From Platynereis dumerilii (lineage: Eukaryota > Annelida > Polychaeta > Phyllodocida > Nereididae): a stretch of DNA of 64,000 bases. A program made the position numbers and the translations under genes. The notes below the pieces were generated by a model, which was given only the letters and a program-made list of their open reading frames with translations, searched no databases and had not been told where the DNA came from. The stretch's first letter is position 1, and the number at the start of each line of letters is the position of its first letter. The DNA lies in contig JAPTHN010000004.1 of assembly GCA_026936325.1 (NCBI GenBank), positions 27,087,910 through 27,151,909 of the forward strand, read 5' to 3'. Below, piece after piece: positions 36,455 through 49,000 of this stretch.

Positions 36455-37449
36455 TCTGAAATTAATGACTGCTAATTTTCTCCACTGCACTCAATGTTTA
36501 CTATGTATAAACTGGTAAATGTCTTTGATAAATAGGTGAAACTCGAGGCTAGCATTGGAATGGGATTTCATCAAAGATTTTGGCCTCATGTAAATTTTTT
36601 TAGAGCAAAGAAAGTTGGCAGCCATTCATTTCCCGATTGTCCCATTTACCTGAAATATCCAGCTTAATGATGCAATATGTCATTTCATCAGATAAGAATC
36701 CATGCACAAGCACTTTATAAATAGTTGAGGATGCTCAGCGTTGGACTTCAACCATACAACAGCTCTTTTAAATGAAGCTGGCACACTTTTACAACTTCAA
36801 CTAAATTCTGAGATGTTCCAAAATGAAAGTTATAAATCAATTCAAACAGAGTCAATTGATTCCTGAAACTATTGACCAAGTTGTTTTCCGCGTTAACCAA
36901 TAAGCCTTTTTGCACATTGTTGGTAGATTTTCCCAACTAAGCAGTGAAATAGACAAGAAAACACATCTGGGGTCATGAGAAAAATGTTATTTTGGTCAAT
37001 ATAGTTTAAGGGGCTCTTTACCCTCTTTAAATTTTTTCATGCCTTCCTTTATGACACTTTCACGATTTTGCTGAAATTATAAAAGTGCGACAGCTTCATC
37101 TTAAAGAGTTGTACAAGCAGGTCGAGTTTAATTTGTGAACTAGGACGTCACCCCTTTGATTGCAGGGCTTATAGTCAACACAAAACCACAGTTTAATAAA
37201 ACCGAGAAAAAAATACCGGTAATTTACATTTTTGGAATTCCATCATTATCTTACACTATTACATCGAAAAACAAAAGCATAAATAATCAGTGACAGAATA
37301 CCCTAGAAATGCTTTCGCTTTATTCTGTATAATATATAGCTTTTAAAATGTCTCCAAATCAATATGTGGAACATGTTTATTTTTTTATAAAAAGGGTCAA
37401 GTACTTTTTTGGGAAATTCAGAATTTCAAGAGCCCGTGAGATAGCTATC

Positions 37450-38986
37450 GGGTCATTCCATTTCAAATCAACCAAATTTCAGAAAATCTCCCACCTGACC
37501 AGTCTCAGATTTTTTCCAAATTCCTAACGCTGAATGACTATATGGAACATGGTATTTTGCAAAATTTGAAGGGTCTGTGTTAAAAACTTTGAAAATGGCA
37601 AGCTACAGAAATATGGCAAAAATACTTGAAAATGCCAATATTGACATATTTTGTAAGGAGAATATCTCTTAAAATATAAGAAGCACAGCTATAAAAACTG
37701 GTTGGGTATATTAATATCGAATAAAACTACCAGTATATAGGGTTTAATCAAGTACGGACAGTACAGCTACTCCCACAGAATTTTTTGAACATTAGAAAAA
37801 AATTGGACTGAAAGTCGACTATTAACATTCCATAACTCCTCTTTAAAAATCGGAAGGACATTCATCGCAATTCATGTTTATTTTTTGGTATAAGAAGAAG
37901 AGATTTCAGCAGTTTCAACATTGTAAGCCATGTTGTATTCGATAAGTAGGCCCTAAATAATTGGATAATGTGGAAAATGGGATATTTTGGGGGTCCAAAA
38001 ACGCCATGTGGGATAGGGTGTAGCAAATTAGAGATAGTACCAACTGAAGGTACCTGAGTGACAGCTTCATTTCATACCAGAACTGTTTTGCCCCTCGGAT
38101 TCCTTCATGCTGCACTTAACACTCGAATTTCAGCCTAATCTGCCATATCCAGAATCCGCACAATAGTATAATTTTGTCAATTCAAATCCTACGTTCATCT
38201 CACTTTTGTAATTTGACAGGCCTCAATTAGACCTTCATTTTGAGTCCCAACTTCAATGGTGTTTGAAATATTAAGGGTGCATAAAATCTTCAATTCAATG
38301 CATATGTGGAGCACCCCATGGAGCAATAAGTATGTCAATTTTTCATAATGAAGGACTCTGAGGGGCAAGTTGTATCTGGTGTCAAATGAAAGGTAAAAAG
38401 CCATGCTTTAAGCGACTAAACAAATCTCAGCTGTCCTACCTATCCCACATGATGATTTTTGTCTCCAAATTACTGGAAAAATGGGCTTTTTCGTAACTTC
38501 TAGGGCTAAAACAATGTGATTTTTTCTTTATACTGCACAGAAGGGTAATATGCTATGACATGAAGTGCTGCATGCAAACATAAAAAGTTTTGCCCATTAT
38601 TAGTTAAGTTACGGGACCCTGAAATATGTAATTTAGCACAAAACAAAAGCTGTTATTCTTTTTCTATTTTCCCAAAGGCAAACCATTTGCATAGATATAT
38701 AACTTTCACATAACCATTCAATGACACAATATCAACCATTTTGCATTGTATTGTTTTCATATCTCTTGCCATTCCAGATTTACATCCGTTTAAAAATATG
38801 TTGATTTTGAAGATTTTCAAAAGTTTTCCGATTTTCAAAATTTCACAGCTCAGTCAATTTTGAAGATATCCACTTGAAATTTTGGATATATCAGTTTCTC
38901 ACAATATGCTTACAGGGTAAAAAGTTTCGTTAGAATCGGAGATGGTGATGGTGGGGACCATTGGTTGATTTGACGTGGAATGACCC
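37450..38986. mobile_element. TIR element with GGGTCATTCCAYKTCAAATC ends (1.5 kb)
   Basis: GGGTCATTCCATTTCAAATC at 37450 is inverted at 38963-38986 (ending GACGTGGAATGACCC). The inverted repeats are about 24 bp with two mismatches. There is no transposase frame. Its right half, from TTCATACCAG at 38071, is part of the 1587-bp tandem triplication. A solo left end of this family lies in the receptor gene at 49311. Confidence 0.75.
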
Positions 38987-39227
38987 TAATCAGAAGTTAT
39001 TCAGAATTTTCTTTCTAATTGAATACACTTAAATCTCAAGGACAAGACATAGACACCTGGTGCTTTCTAACCCTTAAGGAAACGAACAAAGACACTGCTT
39101 TCCTATTAAAGTCTGCATTGATTTTTCCAAACCCCAAAATGAATAACAGATTAGATTTTGGTGAAGATCTGTACACCAGATACACCACAATCACCAGATA
39201 CAGATCTTCATCTTCATGTATACTAGC

Positions 39228-41356
39228 CAGGGTTGGGCACGAGTACACATGTACTCGTGTACTCGAGTACATTTTTCCAAGTACTCGCATGTACTCAGTA
39301 CTCGTGCCAAATCATGAGTACAGTACTCGTACTCGTACTCAAGTACATTGCTAAAGTACTCGTACTCGTAGTGAGTACATCACGAGTACAATTGAAGCCT
39401 CAAAAGAGCAAAATTGAACACAAAAGCAAGTGTCTAACATGACAAAATGATTTATTTAATGCTGTAGTTCAATTTTTAAAACCCTTCAAAGATGCTTTTT
39501 AAATTATTACTCAACTAAAGTTTCATAATTATAATGTTATGTTGTACCAGTAGTTTAAAAATAGAATGATATATTGAGCAGTCCTTTGTAATCTTGGACC
39601 TATACAGTATACTTTGTGAGTCACACACATTTATAACAAGCTTTGGAATAGGCCCAAATTGTGGAATAGTCTAACACATATGTTGTCGTCTATAAAACTA
39701 CTATGCCTGATTTTCGTTATGAAGTCTTAAATAATTATTCATTCAGTAACACATATTTGATCATATTTTAAGCACTTGAATGATACACCATTTTCCTTTT
39801 TTAATTTTCATTTTGAACACATAGCCGCCATTTGCTTTTTTCACACCTTTTGGCGCAAATCAAAACATCGTAACGTACAGGCTATTGCTGGCCTTATTAT
39901 TAAAGATATAGTATTTTTACTTCTGCCATTGTATTCAGCCTCTTCTATATGGTATATCCATGTTTTTAAATTATGTTTCTACCCCAATTTTAACCATAAC
40001 TAGAGCTGTTTCCCTTTTAACCTTGTTTTAGATAAATCGACGCTTTTACGGAAATCGGTATACAATATTTAGTTTACAGGCTCACCATGGCTTAACTTAA
40101 TCCTAAAAAGTGTGATTTTAATTCAAATACTAAATATTATGATTTTATCTAACGAAAAATGTTCTTAGCTGAACGAAATAACCATTGGAATAAATTTATA
40201 TCAATTGCATAAAAAATTATTTTCTGCTAAATCAGCCTTACCAAGCGTTGATATGTGTTTTTAACGAATTCTTGGCACAAAGAAAATATATTGAAATGAA
40301 ACAAAACCTAACAGATAGCATCATCCTCACAGAATCTTATTGTAGGCCTAATCTTGTGAAAGCTTACCTTGATCACAATGTCATCATATACTGTCTTGTG
40401 AAGTTGTGATCAGAAAAACTTAGTGACCACAGCGGAGATATTAAGGATTAAGTTGAATGTTATCTTAATTATGTTTATAGGCTCAGTTTAGAATAGTGTC
40501 AGGATGTCCTGACAATTATTTATCAATTATTCAGAAAAAATGAGTTGACTTTAATGAAAGGCATCCGTGGCTTCAACGGAAACGTGTTGATCTCTGGTGA
40601 TTTGCTGTAGCCTTGTGATGTCTGAAGTGAATCTTGCCCTTTGATTGGTCGAGCTGGTTGTCATTTTTGCAGTTTCTAGTTGTTCTGTTTACACTCGCCC
40701 TGTTAACAGACTGTACAAAATACATGTACTGAAGTTTTCTTCATTTTGCATTTGGACACCAATCTGAAAGTCCTGAAGTCCTATAGACTAGATCTCTATA
40801 CAAATAGCTTCAAGGATGGATGGATGATTGGAGCTTGAAGTCCTATATTTATGCATTTGTGGGGCTAATTAGGACAGGAGGAGGACACGGTAATAAGGCA
40901 AGGATGATTGAAACAGTCGTCCAACACAGGCACCCTGATGGCAATCCGACCTACTGTGATGTTAGGGGATATCAGCTGAGGCCACAGAGCTGGATTTGAA
41001 CCCTGGAACCAGCAATTGGAAGCCCAGCAAGTAACTTCAAAGGCCATTTTAAATTAACACAGTTCACTTTTAATTAACTAAGGAGCATTATAAGTAGTAG
41101 CCTTCACTGATATCCTTTATTGGTGCTCAGTTATTTTATCTGAATAATGCTTTTATTTCTTTAAATATTGCAAAAATAAGGTTCAAAACTGCATAAATGT
41201 ACTCGTACTCGTACTCGAGTACATTTGAAAGTACTCGTACTCGTACTCGAGTACATTCAGAAAAGGCTGTACTCGTACTCGTACTCGTACTCGTAGATGT
41301 GGCAAGTACTCGTACTCGTACTCGAGTACATTTGCATGTACTCGTGCCCAACCCTG
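39228..41356. mobile_element. hAT element (2129 bp) with GTACTCG-rich ends
   Basis: The termini CAGGGTTGGGCACGAGTACA and its inverse (ending CGTGCCCAACCCTG) are flanked by a perfect 8-bp duplication ATACTAGC (39220-39227 and 41357-41364). Dense repeats of GTACTCGTACTCGAGTAC occupy 39238-39385 and 41196-41345. The interior has no long open frame, so it is non-autonomous. Units 2 and 3 of the tandem array carry the uninterrupted target (near 42946 and 44533). Confidence 0.96.
40960..41045 (-). repeat. Degraded tRNA-like SINE head inside the hAT element
   Basis: On the minus strand GGTTCCAGGGTTCAAATCC resembles a B box region, with an A-box-like stretch about 45 bases before it. Strongly decayed. 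Confidence 0.35.
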
Positions 41357-44300
41357 ATACTAGCATTTTCCCGTGATAGAAGAATTTGTTACTGACTCTC
41401 ACACAGAATTTGTTAGAGACATTTTTTGTTACATTAATAAAAATGTGCATGTGTGATGTTAAAAGTAATTTCATTATATATACATAGCAATAAGGCCGTG
41501 CTATGTGTAGAAAATTAGTTGGAAAGATGCATGAATCACACTGAGATGCGGAAATATAATCTGATGCTCAAAGAAAGGGAGCAAGTGGTAGAGAACTTGC
41601 AGGTGCTGCCCTCTAGTGTATTGTATATGAATTAGCTTAAAACTAATCATGATTAATCGGAGCATTTTGAGAAGTCTAATAGGCCCCAAAAGGGGAGGCC
41701 CTAGCCTTGAGTGGTCATGGAAGGTACAGGGAAAATTATATGGTGATACATTGAGTATAACTTGAGATAATTCCCGGATCTTATCATTTTAATTCATACC
41801 AGAACTGTTTTGCCCCTCGGATTCCTTCATGCTGCACTTAACACTCGAATTTCAGCCTAATCTGCCATATCCAGAATCCGCACAATAGTATAATTTTGTC
41901 AATTCAAATCCTACGTTCATCTCACTTTTGTAATTTGACAGGCCTCAATTAGACCTTCATTTTGAGTCCCAACTTCAATGGTGTTTGAAATATTAAGGGT
42001 GCATAAAATCTTCAATTCAATGCATATGTGGAGCACCCCATGGAGCAATAAGTATGTCAATTTTTCATAATGAAGGACTCTGAGGGGCAAGTTGTATCTG
42101 GTGTCAAATGAAAGGTAAAAAGCCATGCTTTAAGCGACTAAACAAATCTCAGCTGTCCTACCTATCCCACATGATGATTTTTGTCTCCAAATTACTGGAA
42201 AAATGGGCTTTTTCGTAACTTCTAGGGCTAAAACAATGTGATTTTTTCTTTATACTGCACAGAAGGGTAATATGCTATGACATGAAGTGCTGCATGCAAA
42301 CATAAAAAGTTTTGCCCATTATTAGTTAAGTTACGGGACCCTGAAATATGTAATTTAGCACAAAACAAAAGCTGTTATTCTTTTTCTATTTTCCCAAAGG
42401 CAAACCATTTGCATAGATATATAACTTTCACATAACCATTCAATGACACAATATCAACCATTTTGCATTGTATTGTTTTCATATCTCTTGCCATTCCAGA
42501 TTTACATCCGTTTAAAAATATGTTGATTTTGAAGATTTTCAAAAGTTTTCCGATTTTCAAAATTTCACAGCTCAGTCAATTTTGAAGATATCCACTTGAA
42601 ATTTTGGATATATCAGTTTCTCACAATATGCTTACAGAGTAAAAAGTTTCGTTAGAATTGGAGATGGTGATGGTGGGGACCATTGGTTGATTTGACGTGG
42701 AATGACCCTAATCAGAAGTTATTCAGAATTTTCTTTCTAATTGAATACACTTAAATCTCAAGGACAAGAGACATAGACACCTGGTGCTTTCTAACCCTCA
42801 AGGAAACGAACAAAGACACCGCTTTCCTATTAAACTCTGCATGGATTTTTCCTAACCCCCAAACGAAGAACTGATTAGATTTTGGTGAAGATCTGTCCAC
42901 CAGATACACCACAATCACCAGATACAGATCTTCATCTTCATGTATACTAGCATTTTCCCGTGATAGAAGAATATGTTACTGACTCTTACACTGAATTTGT
43001 TAGTGACATTTCTTGTTACATTAATATAAATGTGCATGTGTGATGTAAAAAGTAATTTCATTATATATACATAGCAATAAGGCCGTGCTATGTGTAGAAA
43101 ATTAATTGGAAAGATGCATGAATCACACTGAGATGCGGAAATATAATCTGATGCTCAAAGAAAGGGAGCAAGTGGTAGAGAACTTGCAGGTGCTGCCCTC
43201 TAGTGTATTGTATATGAATTAGCTTAAAACTAATCATAATTAATCGGAGCATTTTGAGAAGTCTAATAGGCCCCAAAAGGGGAGGCCCTAGCCTTGAGTG
43301 GTCATGGAAGGTACAGGGAAAATTATATGGTGATACATTGAGTATAACTTGAGATAATTCCCGGATCTTATCATTTTAATTCATACCAGAACTGTTTTGC
43401 CCCTCGGATTCCTTCATGCTGCACTTAACACTCGAATTTCAGCCTAATCTGCCATATCCAGAATCCGCACAATAGTATAATTTTGTCAATTCAAATCCTA
43501 CGTTCATCTCACTTTTGTAATTTGACAGGCCTCAATTAGACCTTCATTTTGAGTCCCAACTTCAATGGTGTTTGAAATATTAAGGGTGCATAAAATCTTC
43601 AATTCAATGCATATGTGGAGCACCCCATGGAGCAATAAGTATGTCAATTTTTCATAATGAAGGACTCTGAGGGGCAAGTTGTATCTGGTGTCAAATGAAA
43701 GGTAAAAAGCCATGCTTTAAGCGACTAAACAAATCTCAGCTGTCCTACCTATCCCACATGATGATTTTTGTCTCCAAATTACTGGAAAAATGGGCTTTTT
43801 CGTAACTTCTAGGGCTAAAACAATGTGATTTTTTCTTTATACTGCACAGAAGGGTAATATGCTATGACATGAAGTGCTGCATGCAAACATAAAAAGTTTT
43901 GCCCATTATTAGTTAAGTTACGGGACCCTGAAATATGTAATTTAGCACAAAACAAAAGCTGTTATTCTTTTTCTATTTTCCCAAAGGCAAACCATTTGCA
44001 TAGATATATAACTTTCACATAACCATTCAATGACACAATATCAACCATTTTGCATTGTATTGTTTTCATATCTCTTGCCATTCCAGATTTACATCCGTTT
44101 AAAAATATGTTGATTTTGAAGATTTTCAAAAGTTTTCCGATTTTCAAAATTTCACAGCTCAGTCAATTTTGAAGATATCCACTTGAAATTTTGGATATAT
44201 CAGTTTCTCACAATATGCTTACAGGGTAAAAAGTTTCGTTAGAATCGGAGATGGTGATGGTGGGGACCATTGGTTGATTTGACGTGGAATGACCCTAATC

Positions 44301-44966
44301 AGAAGTTATTCAGAATTTTCTTTCTAATTGAATACACTTAAATCTCAAGGACAAGAGACATAGACACCTGGTGCTTTCTAACCCTCAAGGAAAAAAACAA
44401 AGACACCGCTTTCCTGTTAAACTCTGCATTGATTTTTCCAAACCCCAAAATGAATAACAGATTAGATTTTGGTGAAGATCTGTACACCAGATACACCACA
44501 ATCACCAGATACAGATCTTCATCTTCATGTATACTAGCATTTTCCCGTGATAGAAGAATATGTTACTGACTCTTACACTGAATTTGTTAGTGACATTTCT
44601 TGTTACATTAATATAAATGTGCATGTGTGATGTAAAAAGTAATTTCATTATATATACATAGCAATAAGGCCGTGCTATGTGTAGAAAATTAATTGGAAAG
44701 ATGCATGAATCACACTGAGATGCGGAAATATAATCTGATGCTCAAAGAAAGGGAGCAAGTGGTAGAGAACTTGCAGGTGCTGCCCTCTAGTGTATTGTAT
44801 ATGAATTAGCTTAAAACTAATCATGATTAATTAGAGCATTTTTAGAAGTCTGATAGGCCCCAAAAGGGGAGGCCCAGGCCTTGAGTGGTCATGGAAGGTA
44901 CAGGGAAAATTATATGGTGATACATTGAGTATAACTTGAGATAATTCCCGGATCTTATCATTTTAA

Positions 44967-45968
44967 TTGTGAGATTAACATCATCTGGGGACCCTGCATG
45001 GGCATTACGTATGGATGAGCAATGAGCAGCACCTCTGCTAACCACTAACAACCACACTGCGCAAAGAGCATGGGCGGCCATGCTAATCATTGAGAGACAA
45101 AAGGTATCAGGGCATGCAAATGGCTTCAGTCCATCTACATACTAGCATTAAATTATGACAAATAAAAGAAATGCCCAAGACATGTGTGTTTTGATATATT
45201 TGTCACAGATTCCATCCATACAGTTGATTATGAAAAACATTTTCTCAAAATTCACCGTTATTGTTGGGTGTTGTTGGTTCTGCAAGTTGTAGATTCGTAT
45301 CTACTTCTATCTTGTGTTTAACTGCCAAAAGCTCACATAGTAACAAACAATGTATAACAGTTTTTGATCACTACTGTTGATGAATGTTAGTTTGAATTTG
45401 TCATGTGATTTTGGAATAGGCTCCCACTGGTTATGCATTTCTTCAAAATATGCAAATACTATAAAGGAAAAGATTATTTGCATGCCGCAAAATTATCAAA
45501 ATAAGTGAGATGTACAAGGTCAACTATTGCATTTGGACCATATCTGTGTGTTATTTGCAAAATGACCCTGCTTCTACAATCTCCAAATTCGAATTGCAAA
45601 CGCTTGTATTGTCTTATAGGGTATTATTGGTATGCATGCCCGTGGCAAAGAGGGAGCCACTGCATGCTGAATTTACGGGACGCTACCATTTTATCTAGCA
45701 AATGATAAAAAGACACGAGTCCCCTTCCCCTTTCCTTGTGGCTGGCCTTTGCACTCTACAGAGTGCCATCCTCTTGTTTAGTTTGCAATGATGTTTATAA
45801 GGAAGCTGTGATTGCATCCTATTTTGGCATCATATATGCATAGCCCTGTAATTCGTCGGGTTTTGCATACTTTGAATAATAACAGTTACTGTTAAATATT
45901 ATTGTGATGCATATATATTATGTTAAAATTGGAAAATAAATATTCTATTCATCTATCTGTCATTTCAG
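44967..45968. other. No gene seen
   Basis: AT-rich non-coding sequence leading up to the polypyrimidine-rich acceptor of the Ig receptor exon 2. No alternative first exon of the right phase with a good donor was found here. Confidence 0.4.
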
Positions 45969-46090
45969 AATTGGCATTTGGCCTTTTGTTGCTGTCGTGC
46001 CTATCAGTAGCAGTGGGTGACCTTAAGTTGGATGTGGTGGATTACAACTCCACTTTTATTGGATTTTCTTGCAAATACCTTGGAAATCAG
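45969..46090 (+). CDS. Ig receptor exon 2: signal core and start of Ig domain 1
   Basis: The acceptor is tctgtcatttcag and the donor gtgagg. It encodes ELAFGLLLLSCLSVAVGD and the first strands of Ig domain 1 (STFIGFSCKYLGNQ), with an N-glycosylation sequon NST. It enters in phase 1 and leaves in phase 0. Reading upstream through the acceptor reaches an ATG at 45920, an alternative unspliced start that would give a long charged lead before the hydrophobic core. Confidence 0.8.
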
Positions 46091-49000
46091 GTGAGGACTC
46101 CTTTGTTTATGGATAGCAAAACTACACCGCTCACATTATTTAAGGGAGCAAGGTAGTAATCTTTGTCAGTTCCAGATATGGCTGTTTCAACTGAGTTTGC
46201 AAAACTGTTGAACATAACGAACATCGAGTAGGTCGGGGCAAGAAGCCCGGGTAAGGTGAGAGGCCCCCCAGGGCCCAGGGTTATATCTAAACTTACATTT
46301 TTGGTGCATTTTCTTATTGATAGGATTGAAGCAAGAGGCTTCTTAGATGACATCACAAATTTTCAGGGCAAACAGCACCAAACCATAGTAGAAATTAAAG
46401 AAACAAAAAAATGTGCATGGCTTTTGTAACTTTGATTAACTCTTTGAAAGGGGTTGTCATATATAACTTTGGAAATTTTAAAGAGTATAATGGATATCTG
46501 CATTGCTTCACTTTATGACCATCACATAAATATGATTTGGATCAAGTTTTTTGCGTTTTAATTCAAAAGAAAAAAAAATTAAATTATGTGGGTTTTTGGC
46601 GAGAGGCCCCACATGGTATGTGGCATGAGGCCCCCCTTCACTGGGGCCTCGGAGCTGCTTCAAGAACCACTTATTGGTACTATCCCTTAAATCTTAATCA
46701 AATAGCTAATTAAAATAGAAAAAAAAATTTCCAAATTTGAAACAGGGCAAAAAATATTAAAAAATAAACATATGAACAGAAAAATTTTGAAATTCAACAA
46801 AAGTGAATAGAATGTCTTAAAAATGATAGCAGAACCCAGAAAAATAATTTTCAGGCTGAATGCGCTCACAAAAAAACTTGCCATTGGATTATCACTGGAG
46901 GGCTTCTTGCCCGATGGGTGGGGTAAGAAGGCCATTTTCTTTTTTTTTTACAAAAATGGCCATTACTCCTTTATTAAAATTGGTAGAGATTCATTTCACT
47001 AGTCATAACTTATAAGTAGAGTCTAGTGATCCCTTCCGGACTGCATAAGTATTCAAATAATCAACCATAAAAAGTAGGTCAAATCACACCTCAAAGGGGG
47101 CTGAATGCCCTATAAGGAAGTGCGTGACAGAAATAATTATAATGATAATACACAGGGTCCACACCAAAAGAATTATCAAAATTTTAACTTTATCTTTTTC
47201 AGAAAATTGGATACATTAAAATCCTTCAAGATAAAAAAGCATGCATCGACTATTCTGATCATGAGTGCAAGCCATATGGACGGAATAATTGTGACGTTTT
47301 GTGCAGGGACTCTAACGACCCTAAGATTGTCATGTTTTTCGTAAATCTGGCAGACGCATGTGATGTGAACTTCTTTGTCAGGTGTGTGGTCTACAGTTCG
47401 ACAGGGCCAAAGCTGCAGGAAATTTCCTTTCCTATAACTGCTCAGAGTAAGAGTTGTTATTATTTATTTTTCACCTATGAGGTACACATCACTAGTCAAA
47501 TAAATTAAGTGGTTGATCCAGACACGATATTCTAGGATTTGTTCGGCATTCGCGGGCCTGCATTATCACAATTTTCCTTCGAAGTGCTCCTATTAATCTT
47601 GTTGGTCTAGGGGGGGGGGCACTGAATTTGTATCAGGACCAGCGAAAAGTACTTGAAATTTTAATCAAAAAGTACTGGGTACTGGACTTGAGTACTTTCA
47701 AAAGTACTGGGTACTGGAATTAAGTACATTGATTAAAAAAGTACTGGGTACTGTACTGGGTACTGGAAACATTTGGAAAGTACTGTACTGGACTTAAGTA
47801 CTTTGAAAAGTACTGATTAACAGCCCTGAGATTCAGGAGCGAATCACTAGCATGAGCAGGGACCGATGACGTGGTGGGGGGGGAGTTGGTGGGATTTAAG
47901 TCGGAAGCTGATCAGGATGGTAAAGTCCAATGATTCAAATGTAACAACATCCAAAGATTTCATGCCTGGGCAGCATCGGTGACCCAGGGGTGCCGGAAGG
48001 AAATGAGGGCGACAGGGGCGGTCGGTCGAGAAAGGGTAAATCTAATTCGCGTACAATAATTTAATGTAGCGCCAATAATAATTTTTAATATATACTTATA
48101 AATATTTGCCTAAATTCACTGCAAATTAAGGCTAATAATGTTTTTCCTTGGATATGAAATGGGCAATCTTGCCCCACCTGGCCCCTCCTGGTCAAGGGCA
48201 GGAGGGGCAATTGCCCCCCCACCTGCTCCCCCTGTTCTGGCACCCTTGCAGTGACCTATCTGCAACCTTCTCCAAATTGACATACGGCTGGAGCTGTTTA
48301 CCACGAGGTGGCATGGTGGCGAGAAGAGTGTCATAGACTATTATTGTTTCTAAGGAATATAGGCCTAATAAGATTCTTTCTGTTGAAGCTGTGTTTTAAT
48401 TTCTGGCTCGATCAACTAATTTTTGATATGCAGATTGATGTGAACATTTTTTGTGTTGGGTCTCAGGTTCGAATCCAGCTTGATCTCACTGAGTAATCTG
48501 GACCTATGTTGGACTGCTTTTTCAATCTTCCCTTCATTGTAAAATTAGAAATTTTGAGTCAGCTCAAGTGATTGACTGAGATGGTTGCACTTTTTTTTTT
48601 GAGCTGACATAGCTTGATGTTTTGAGTTATGATAATCTTTTCTTCGTTAAAACTTAAAACAACAAGCTATGATAACTCAAAGGAATTGTGCAACCATCTC
48701 ACTCAATCATTTAAGCTGACTCAAAATTCCAATTTTACAGTGTTCTGCACCAGAACCGCAGTAGGTGGTCTGGTATACGATTTACACCTATTTTTAACAA
48801 AAATCATCAGAAAAGTTGGCGTAAATACTAAATCTATTTGTGTAAAGATGTTAAAAGTGCAAGCAAAAGTTAGGACCAATGAAACTAGGGGGAGTTTTGG
48901 AATCAAACCCACTGTAAATTTTGAATTTTGAGTTAGCTTAATTGATTGAGTAAGATGGTTGCACAATTCCTTTGAGCCAAGATAGCTCGTTGTTTGCAAG

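Larger units (their letters stand above)
38071..44966. repeat. Tandem triplication, 1587-bp unit
   Basis: Unit 1 is 38071-39227 continued at 41357-41792 (split by a transposon); unit 2 is 41793-43379; unit 3 is 43380-44966. Each unit begins at TTCATACCAGAACTG and ends near ATCTTATCATTTTAA. It contains the right half of the GGGTCATTCC element plus about 670 bp of flank. Units 2 and 3 are nearly identical, and unit 1 is slightly more diverged. Identical 69- and 61-codon minus-strand frames in all three are by-products of the copying, not genes. Confidence 0.92.

Noticed and set aside
38195-44147. Identical 69- and 61-codon minus-strand frames repeated three times
   Set aside because: They repeat because the DNA is tandemly triplicated; the parent sequence is a non-coding TIR element.
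48466-48480. B-box-like GGTTCGAATCC suggesting another SINE
   Set aside because: No A box at the right distance and no body or tail; likely chance or too decayed.
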